Shown here: piece after piece, positions 23,228-28,521 of the stretch
Layout of the letters: each line of letters begins with the position of its first letter
Numbering within the stretch: position 1 is the first letter of the stretch
NCBI GenBank assembly: GCA_036005125.1
Contig: DASYQV010000318.1
Coordinates: forward strand, 1-28,521
Direction: 5' to 3'
Length of the DNA: 28,521 bases
From: DASYQV01 sp036005125
GTDB taxonomy: Bacteria > Acidobacteriota > Vicinamibacteria > Vicinamibacterales > UBA2999
Translations under genes and position numbers: made by a program
Notes under the pieces: generated by a model
The model's input: the letters and a program-made list of their open reading frames with translations, nothing else
The model's database searches: none
Told to the model about the DNA's origin: nothing

Positions 23228-23265
23228 TCATGGCGTCCGATAACGCGGCTGAACGTGCTTCGCGG

Positions 23266-23454
23266 ATGACCGTGCGCCGGTACTCGTCTGCCGCGGACGC
23301 CGATCGCCATGACCTCGAGTTCTGGATGCAGATACCGGAGGCCGAGCGCGTCCTGCGGGTCTGGCAACTGAGCCAGGAGATCTGGCGACTGCGAGGCGAC
23401 CTGCCCGATGAACCCGGACTTTGTCGATCTGTTGCGCGAGTTCATCGCCGCTGA
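23266..23454 (+). CDS. Small protein paired with a nucleotidyltransferase
   Basis: A 62-residue protein starting MTVRRYSSAADADRHDLEFW, with EAERVLRVWQLSQEIWRL in the second half. It is mostly helical and charged, with three Trp. An in-frame ATG at 23230 would add 12 residues, but that part coincides with the breakpoint of the remnant next to it. It overlaps the following nucleotidyltransferase gene by 47 bases in a different frame. I recognise the pattern of a small protein placed directly before a nucleotidyltransferase gene, as in toxin-antitoxin-like modules, but know no proven function. It could be the antitoxin or a partner subunit. Confidence 0.65.
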   Translation: MTVRRYSSAADADRHDLEFWMQIPEAERVLRVWQLSQEIWRLRGDLPDEPGLCRSVARVHRR

Positions 23455-23842
23455 GGTCCGCTTCCTCGTTGTCGGAGCGTACGCGTTGGCACTGCACGGC
23501 CGACCCCGCGCCACAGGCGATCTCGATATCTGGGTCGACCCCACGCCCGCAAACGCGCCGCGAGTGATGCGCGCGCTTGCTGCGTTCGGTGCCCCGCTCG
23601 CCGAAATCTCGGCGGACGATTTCGCGCGGCCCGGCATCGCCTACCAGATTGGCGTGCCGCCTGGCCGGATCGACATTCTCACGGATCTGACCGGACTGAC
23701 ATTCGCGCAAGCGTGGGTCGATCGCTTGCGCCGGCCGTTCGGCGACGTGGACGTCGACTTCATCGGACGCGCCTCTTTCATTCGCAACAAGCGCGCGACG
23801 GGCCGGCCCAAGGATCTCGGCGATATCGAAGGTATGGAGTAG
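23408..23842 (+). CDS. Nucleotidyltransferase-fold protein (possible toxin-antitoxin component)
   Basis: A 144-residue protein with the nucleotidyltransferase core: VVGAYALALHGRPRATGDLD, in which G23 and the DXD pair D38/D40 are visible, followed by D44 and a later acidic position in GRIDILTDL (about 92). The last part, NKRATGRPKDLGDIEGM, matches the C-terminal signature KRxTGRxKDxxDIE of this group. Related proteins act on tRNA or on partner toxins; which applies here is unknown. It overlaps the 62-residue gene by 47 bases, so the two are surely co-expressed. It ends 21 bases before the propeller protein gene. Confidence 0.8.
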   Translation: MNPDFVDLLREFIAAEVRFLVVGAYALALHGRPRATGDLDIWVDPTPANAPRVMRALAAFGAPLAEISADDFARPGIAYQIGVPPGRIDILTDLTGLTFAQAWVDRLRRPFGDVDVDFIGRASFIRNKRATGRPKDLGDIEGME

Positions 23843-23863
23843 TATCTCGGCTGCGGTGCGCAC

Positions 23864-25090
23864 ATGCGAAGACTCCTGCCGCGCTTGATCGCCATCGTGC
23901 TCGCGCTCGGCGTCGAGGCGGCGGCGTACGACTGGCCGCAGTTTCTCGGTCCCGAGCGCAATGGCATCTACCGCGGCCCCGCGCTCTCGGAAAAATGGCC
24001 CGCGAACGGTCCCCGTGTGGTCTGGCGCAAGTCGGTCGGTCAGGGATTCAGCGGGCCCGTCGTCGTCGCCGACCGCCTCATCCTGTTTCACCGCCTCGCA
24101 CACGAGGAGGTCGTCGAAGCGCTCGACGTGCGCACGGGAGCGGGGCAGTGGCGATATGCGTATCCGACGGCCTATCGTGACGACTTCGGATTCGACGAAG
24201 GCCCGCGTGCGGTGCCGGTGGTCGCCGACGGCGTTGTGTACACCTTCGGCGCAGAAGGGCAGTTGCACGCGATCAATCTGAAGACCGGCACACGCGTCTG
24301 GAGCGAGGACACGAGGAAGCGCTTCGGCGTCGCGAAGGGATTCTTCGGCGCTGCCGGTTCGCCTCTCGTCGAGGGCGGGAAGGCTCTCGCCAATGTCGGC
24401 GGACGAAATGCCGGCATCGTCGCCTTCGACGCCAAGGCGGGCACGGTGGCGTGGACGGCCACGACCGACGAGGCGAGCTATTCCTCGGGCACCGCGGCAA
24501 CGATTGGCGGGCGTCGCTCCGCGATTTTCCTGACGCGCAACGGCGTGGTGGGTCTCGATCCGTCGACCGGCATGGTGCAGTTCGAGCGGCGCTGGCGATC
24601 GCGGATCTCCGCATCGGTGAACGCGGCCACTCCGCTGGTGATTGGCGATCTCATCTTCGTGTCGGCCGAGTACGGACCGGGCGCGGCGGTGCTTCGCGTC
24701 GACGGCTCGAAGGTGAGCGAGCTCTGGTCGTCGGATGACGTGCTGTCGAATCACTACGCGACAAGCGTCTATCACGACGGGTACCTCTACGGGTACCACG
24801 GACGGCAGGAGTTCGGTCCGAGCTTCCGGGCGGTCGAGATGAAGACGGGAAAGGTGCGTTGGAGTGAGGATCGATTCCGTGCCGGCAGCGTCACGCTCGC
24901 GGGCAACCGGCTGGTGATCGTTCGCGAGACCGGCGAGCTGATCCTCGCCGACGCGTCACCGGAGGCCTTTCGTCCGCTTGCCCGCGCGCAGGTCCTTCCA
25001 GCCACAGTGCGGGCGTTCCCCGCGCTCGCCGACGGCTTTCTGTATCTCCGCAACGAGAACACGCTCGTGTGTCTCGACTTGAGGCCGTAA
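23864..25090 (+). CDS. Exported PQQ-type beta-propeller repeat protein
   Basis: A 408-residue protein with an N-terminal signal peptide (RRLLPRLIAIVLALGVEAAA, cut near residue 21). The mature part starts YDWPQFLGPERNGIYRG, a motif seen in many secreted PQQ-like propeller proteins. Blade-type repeats follow, such as VVEALDVRTGAGQWRY (about 84), LHAINLKTGTRVWSED (about 135), VAFDAKAGTVAWTATT (about 188) and RAVEMKTGKVRWSED (about 325). Each has the A/D-x-x-T-G-x-x-x-W signature. Such proteins are periplasmic and serve as scaffolds (BamB type) or rarely as dehydrogenases. No PQQ dehydrogenase catalytic residues are evident, so a scaffold or binding role is more likely. It faces the LonN-domain operon, with a shared repeat-rich 3' region. 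Confidence 0.88.
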   Translation: MRRLLPRLIAIVLALGVEAAAYDWPQFLGPERNGIYRGPALSEKWPANGPRVVWRKSVGQGFSGPVVVADRLILFHRLAHEEVVEALDVRTGAGQWRYAYPTAYRDDFGFDEGPRAVPVVADGVVYTFGAEGQLHAINLKTGTRVWSEDTRKRFGVAKGFFGAAGSPLVEGGKALANVGGRNAGIVAFDAKAGTVAWTATTDEASYSSGTAATIGGRRSAIFLTRNGVVGLDPSTGMVQFERRWRSRISASVNAATPLVIGDLIFVSAEYGPGAAVLRVDGSKVSELWSSDDVLSNHYATSVYHDGYLYGYHGRQEFGPSFRAVEMKTGKVRWSEDRFRAGSVTLAGNRLVIVRETGELILADASPEAFRPLARAQVLPATVRAFPALADGFLYLRNENTLVCLDLRP

Positions 25091-25091
25091 T

Positions 25092-25164
25092 GATTCAACT
25101 GTGCCGCATCTAGATTCACGCATCTAGATTCAACTGTGCCGCATCTAAAGATGCGGCCTACGTA
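25092..25164. repeat. Direct repeat and GCCGCATC hairpin between convergent genes
   Basis: The 21-bp sequence beginning GATTCAACTGTGCCGCATCT occurs twice, at 25092-25112 and 25127-25147, with a GATTC/ATCTA-rich spacer. The second copy runs into the perfect hairpin GCCGCATCTAAAGATGCGGC (25138-25157), followed by CTACGTACGG. It is the third member of the palindromic family and may end transcription in both directions here. Confidence 0.8.
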
Positions 25165-25173
25165 CGGCGGGTC

Positions 25174-25806
25174 TTAGTGCGTCAACCGCCCGTCCCACGT
25201 GCCCCTGGGCGCGTGCGTCTTCATCTCGAGCAGATCGATGAGGGCACGGCAGCGTCTCAGGACGCCGGGTTGTTCAAGGAGCGCCTGACGCTCGATTGGA
25301 TCGAGCTCGAGGTACTGCGACAGGGCGTTGACGAGATCATCGTCAGGAACGGCGGGAGGGAACTTCGGGTCGGAGCCCGCGCGTTCGACGGCCGCGGCGA
25401 GGAGCGCTTCCAGGCGCTGCCGCTGCTTCCGGATGGCGGCGCGCTCTTCCTCGTCCGATCGTTCGGGCATCGGCTCCACGTGGGCCAGCCGGTACAGCTT
25501 GCTCCCGTCCTCGGCGGTGATGCGGAACTTTTCAATGCCCCGCAGGACGATGTTGAATCGTCCATCCGCGAGGCGCTCGGCGTGCGTAATCACACCGGCG
25601 CACCCGACCTCGTACACGGGCGGCCGGCCGGCGTAGTCGGCCTCGTACCCGGGCTGCAGCAGCACCATCCCGATGATCCGATCGCCCGCGAGCGCATCGC
25701 CGACCATCGCCCGGTAACGCGCCTCGAAGATGTGGAGTGGTAGAAAGACGTTGGGGAAGAGCACGGCGTTCGGAAGCGGGAAGATCGGAATCAGGGGCGG
25801 CAGCAT
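25174..25806 (-). CDS. LON substrate-binding domain protein
   Basis: A 210-residue protein with a free-standing Lon N-terminal (PUA-like) domain and no ATPase or protease. Seen: LIPIFPLPNAVLFPNVFLP then LHIFEARYRAMV (residues 4-34), IIGMVLLQPG (about 44) and GCAGVITHAERLADGRFNIV (about 67). The C-terminal part is helical, with LSQYLELDPIERQALLEQPG (about 162), as in other single-domain relatives. The role of such proteins is not established; they may bind clients of an unfoldase or protease. ATG 25806 overlaps the TGA of the VWA gene by one base, and the longer open frame upstream is only antisense overlap into that gene. It forms the last gene of an operon with the VWA protein and the AAA+ ATPase. 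Confidence 0.88.
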   Translation of the reverse strand: MLPPLIPIFPLPNAVLFPNVFLPLHIFEARYRAMVGDALAGDRIIGMVLLQPGYEADYAGRPPVYEVGCAGVITHAERLADGRFNIVLRGIEKFRITAEDGSKLYRLAHVEPMPERSDEEERAAIRKQRQRLEALLAAAVERAGSDPKFPPAVPDDDLVNALSQYLELDPIERQALLEQPGVLRRCRALIDLLEMKTHAPRGTWDGRLTH

Positions 25807-27119
25807 CAGTGGATCGTCCGCGTTTTCCGGTCCATGTAGTCCATGAGCACGTACTGCCCGAGCGTGTACGGTGTGGTGAAATACGCCTTTCCACGGCAGA
25901 TCGCGGCCACACGGCGCACGAACGCCACCAGGTCGTGGTCGCGCGCGAGCATGAACGTGTTGATCATGATCCCGGCACGCTGACACGCGGCGACCTCGGC
26001 GAACGTCTCGGCGACGATGTAGGGGTCGAGGCCGAAGGCGTTCTTGTAGATCTGTCCGTCGGGACGCGTCAGGGCGGAGGGCTTGCCGTCGGTGATCATG
26101 ACGATCTGCCGCATGTCCTTCTTCTGCCGCTCGAGAATCCGGCGCGACAGGCGAAGCCCTTCCCGGGTGTTCGTGTAGTACGGGCCGACGCGCACCCGAC
26201 CGAGCTGCTTGAGCGGAATCTCCTCCGCGGAATCATGGAACAGCACGGCGTGAAGCGTGTCGCCAGGGTACTGCGTGCGGATCAGATGCGAGAGCGCGAG
26301 CGCGACGCGTTTGGCCGGCGTGAAGCGGTCCTCGCCGTAGAGGATCATGCTGTGACTGCAGTCGAGCATGATGACGGTGGCACACGAGCTCTGGTACTCG
26401 CTCTGGACGACCATCAAATCCGGATAGTCGACGTCGATGGCGACGCGCGGGTCCGAGCCGGCGCCGACGTGTTCCGGCGCGGGGAGCCGGCCCTCCGCGT
26501 GCAGACGCTGAACGGCGCTCAGAATCGTGCCGCTCGCGTCGATGTTCAGCGTGTCGCCGAACTCGTACGGCTTTGACGCGGCCGTGGCTTCCACGCCCGT
26601 CGCCAGATCCCGCGTGTCGTGCCGGCCGGCGCTGCTGTGGCCGAGCGATCCGAGCAGGTCCCGCAGCGCGCGATAGCCGAGGAAATCCAGACTCTTGTCG
26701 GTGACCTCGAACTTGACGGGCCCGGCGTCCTCGCCCATGCCGCCGCCTACGCCGCGCCGGTGCTCGCGCTCGCGCTCGAGATCCGGCGCGCCCGTGATGA
26801 ATCCCTGCTCCATCATCCGTTCGATGATCTGCTGGATGAGCTCCTCGAGCTGCTGACGCGCGGCTTCCTGGTCCGCGTCGGCGGGATCGCCGAACAGCCG
26901 CTGGAGCGCTTCCTCCGACAGCACTCCGCCGCTGAACAACGCCTCGAGTATCGCGTCGTGCAGGGCCTGCATCGTCCGATCTTCGCTGTTACCGAACGGA
27001 TCTCCCCACGGATTGCTGAACCCGCTGGAGAGCAGCAGATCGGAGAGCTTCGAGACGAGATTCTCGAGGTCGATCTCGTCGAGCAGCTCGCCGGTGTACT
27101 TGGTATAGCGATACTTCAT
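25806..27119 (-). CDS. VWA domain protein, partner of the upstream AAA+ ATPase
   Basis: A 437-residue protein. The N-terminal half is helical and acidic, with a long Glu-rich stretch at residues 80-108. The C-terminal von Willebrand A domain has a full MIDAS site: D253, S255 and S257 in MLDCSHSM, Thr in PYYTNTREGL (316 or 318) and D344 in MITDGKPS. Such VWA proteins couple to MoxR or Mg-chelatase-type ATPases in chaperone-like metal or cofactor insertion systems. The gene lies 61 bases after the ATPase gene, and its stop overlaps the LonN-domain gene by one base. It has no signal peptide, so it is cytoplasmic. The substrate is unknown. Confidence 0.9.
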   Translation of the reverse strand: MKYRYTKYTGELLDEIDLENLVSKLSDLLLSSGFSNPWGDPFGNSEDRTMQALHDAILEALFSGGVLSEEALQRLFGDPADADQEAARQQLEELIQQIIERMMEQGFITGAPDLEREREHRRGVGGGMGEDAGPVKFEVTDKSLDFLGYRALRDLLGSLGHSSAGRHDTRDLATGVEATAASKPYEFGDTLNIDASGTILSAVQRLHAEGRLPAPEHVGAGSDPRVAIDVDYPDLMVVQSEYQSSCATVIMLDCSHSMILYGEDRFTPAKRVALALSHLIRTQYPGDTLHAVLFHDSAEEIPLKQLGRVRVGPYYTNTREGLRLSRRILERQKKDMRQIVMITDGKPSALTRPDGQIYKNAFGLDPYIVAETFAEVAACQRAGIMINTFMLARDHDLVAFVRRVAAICRGKAYFTTPYTLGQYVLMDYMDRKTRTIH

Positions 27120-27146
27120 TTGAGATCGTGGCCTCGAAGCCCCGGC

Positions 27147-27174
27147 CCTAAGGCCTAAGCCTTAAGCCTTAGCC
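27147..27174. repeat. 7-bp spacer array (CCTAAGC)
   Basis: Four heptads, CCTAAGG, CCTAAGC, CTTAAGC and CTTAGCC, fill most of the gap between the ATPase and VWA genes. The period is again 7 bp, with a sequence unlike the other arrays. Confidence 0.65.
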
Positions 27175-27180
27175 CTGAGA

Positions 27181-28521
27181 TCAGTTGTAATACTTCTTCT
27201 TCGACCCCGGCAGCGGCGTCTCGTCCCCGAACGCCGTCTCGGCGCGCGACGGACGACGAGTGGGCGTTTCGCTCGCGTGATAGCCACGCTCCTCGCTGCG
27301 ACCGATCTTCTTCAACGCGTACAGCCCTTCGAGTACGAAATCGACGCCCGACGCCTGGAGCGCGGCCGGCGCCGCCGAGGGGATCCCCGCCGCGTGCGCC
27401 AGCTCCGCCAATCCGGCCACCTGTCGGGCGTGCTCGAGCACGTCCTTGGACGACATCGTGTCGGCCAGTTGAAGCGTGCCACCGAGATCGAACCATTCGA
27501 TGACGCGCCGCGTGTCCAGGTGCGACAGGTAGCTGTCCGCGATGACGGCGACAGCGGCGCGAATCAGGTCGCGCCCGACGGTTTCGGCGCCTTTCAGCTC
27601 GCCCTCGTACTCCATCTCGAACTTACCCGTAATCGACGGGAGCGCGGCGTACACGTCGGTGACGCGCGCCACGGCGAGCGGCTCGTCGCTCACCAGCGCA
27701 CGCCGTTCCGCGTTCGAGACGACGTTCTCCATCGCGGAAATCGGCAACCGCTGGCTGACCCCCGACCGCTTGTCAATCCGGCGGTCCTGCCGCGCCTGGA
27801 ACGCGATCTCCTCGACGATCTCGGAGACGAACGTCGGGATCTCGGTCTCCACCCCGCTCCGGTCGACCCATGCCTCCTGTGCGGTAATCAACATCCCCTG
27901 CTGCCGGCCCGCCGGGTAGTGTGTGCGGACCTCGGAACCAATCCGATCCTTGAGCGGTGTGATGATCTTGCCGCGTGCCGTGTAATCCTCCGGGTTTGCG
28001 GTGAATGCCATCAGGACGTCGAGCGGCAGCCGCACCGGGTAGCCCTTAATCTGGACGTCGCCTTCCTGCAGGATGTTGAAGAGGCCGACCTGAATCTTGC
28101 CGGCGAGGTCGGGCAGCTCGTTGATGGCAAAGATGCCGCGATTGGCGCGCGGCAGCAGGCCGTAGTGCATCGTCAGCTCGCTGGAGAGCTGGAGTCCTGA
28201 TTTGGCGGCCTTGATCGGATCGATGTCCCCGACCATGTCGGCAATCGTCACATCGGGCGTCGCGAGCTTCTCCACGTAGCGCGCGTCGCGTCCGAGCCAT
28301 ACGACCGGCGTCTTCTCGCCCTCTGCGGCCAGACGCGCACGGCACGCGCCGCAGATCGGCGCAAGCGGGTCGTCGTTGATCTCACAGCCCGCCATCACCG
28401 GGATGTCCTCGTCGAGCAGCGTCACGAGCGCGCGCAGCAGACGCGTCTTCGCCTGACCGCGGAGTCCGAGGAGGATGAAGTTGTGCTGGGACAGCAGCGC
28501 GTTGACACGCTGCGGTACGAC
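27181..28521 (-). CDS. MoxR/Mg-chelatase-type AAA+ ATPase (5' end outside the window)
   Basis: 447 residues are visible and the N-terminus lies beyond the right edge. Walker A is LGLRGQAKTRL (G19 to T26 of the visible part). Walker B and Asn-Glu are in NRGIFAINELPDLAGK (about 175), the sensor Asn in AFTANPEDYT (about 218) and an Arg finger region in LKDRIGSEVRTHYP. Three cysteines (C46, C57, C60 as CXXC) sit just after Walker A and may bind zinc, which is not standard for the family. The C-terminus ends GSKKKYYN. It pairs with the VWA protein downstream, probably as an ATP-driven chaperone complex. Sequence alone does not show the client. Confidence 0.9.
   Translation of the reverse strand, partial: VVPQRVNALLSQHNFILLGLRGQAKTRLLRALVTLLDEDIPVMAGCEINDDPLAPICGACRARLAAEGEKTPVVWLGRDARYVEKLATPDVTIADMVGDIDPIKAAKSGLQLSSELTMHYGLLPRANRGIFAINELPDLAGKIQVGLFNILQEGDVQIKGYPVRLPLDVLMAFTANPEDYTARGKIITPLKDRIGSEVRTHYPAGRQQGMLITAQEAWVDRSGVETEIPTFVSEIVEEIAFQARQDRRIDKRSGVSQRLPISAMENVVSNAERRALVSDEPLAVARVTDVYAALPSITGKFEMEYEGELKGAETVGRDLIRAAVAVIADSYLSHLDTRRVIEWFDLGGTLQLADTMSSKDVLEHARQVAGLAELAHAAGIPSAAPAALQASGVDFVLEGLYALKKIGRSEERGYHASETPTRRPSRAETAFGDETPLPGSKKKYYN

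Noticed and set aside
23228..24799. Long minus-strand open frame over the nucleotidyltransferase and propeller genes
   Set aside because: It is antisense to two well-supported genes, is rich in Arg, His and Gly, and shows no domain.

Overview
The window is GC-rich, densely coding DNA with short intergenic gaps, many 1-4 base ATGA/TGATG gene overlaps and several families of short intergenic repeats. The repeat style (a palindrome reading GCCGCATC-N4-GATGCGGC next to CCTACG, and 7-bp periodic spacers) and the gene mix suggest an uncultured or environmental Acidobacteriota, perhaps of the Vicinamibacteria type. This is an inference: no rRNA or other marker gene is present.

Layout. (1) 1-15793, plus strand: a surface-polysaccharide locus. 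It holds seven GT4-like glycosyltransferase genes (one of them a fusion of two complete enzymes), a NodB-type deacetylase, an asparagine-synthase-like protein, a Wzy-like polymerase, a NodU/CmcH-type carbamoyltransferase and a small initiating sugar-1-phosphate transferase. (2) 15800-21273, plus strand: a lasso-peptide operon with its own TATAAT promoter and a strong terminal hairpin. The order is flavin reductase, PqqD-like recognition protein (B1), transglutaminase-like leader peptidase (B2), asparagine-synthase-like cyclase (C), a 59-residue precursor (A), and a PRMT-like methyltransferase. (3) 21274-22017: a non-coding stretch with a 20/21-bp dyad array. (4) 22018-23842: defence-type small genes, namely a HepT/MntA toxin-antitoxin pair, a remnant of another nucleotidyltransferase gene, and a small-protein/nucleotidyltransferase pair. 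(5) 23864-25090: an exported PQQ-type beta-propeller protein. (6) 25174-28521, minus strand: an AAA+ ATPase / VWA protein / Lon-N-domain protein operon, cut by the window edge.

How the genes work together. In the lasso operon, B1 should bind the precursor leader through its YxxPxLxxxGxxxxxT motif, B2 should cut after the residue following that Thr, and C should activate Asp9 and close the ring onto Ala1. The predicted core is AQIAGSLMDGPLRRSCL. The reductase and the methyltransferase are candidate tailoring enzymes. The methyltransferase appears to carry its own PqqD-like tail, and the core carries an Arg-Arg pair, so Arg or carboxyl methylation is a testable idea. The B2 gene contains an in-frame array of nine 11-bp repeats that adds 33 residues before its catalytic domain.

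The most interesting parts are the lasso operon with its unusual tailoring genes, the repeat expansion in B2, the 7-bp spacer arrays that sit flush against start and stop codons, and the dyad array downstream of the operon. No tRNA, rRNA, CRISPR array, insertion sequence or transposase gene was seen.
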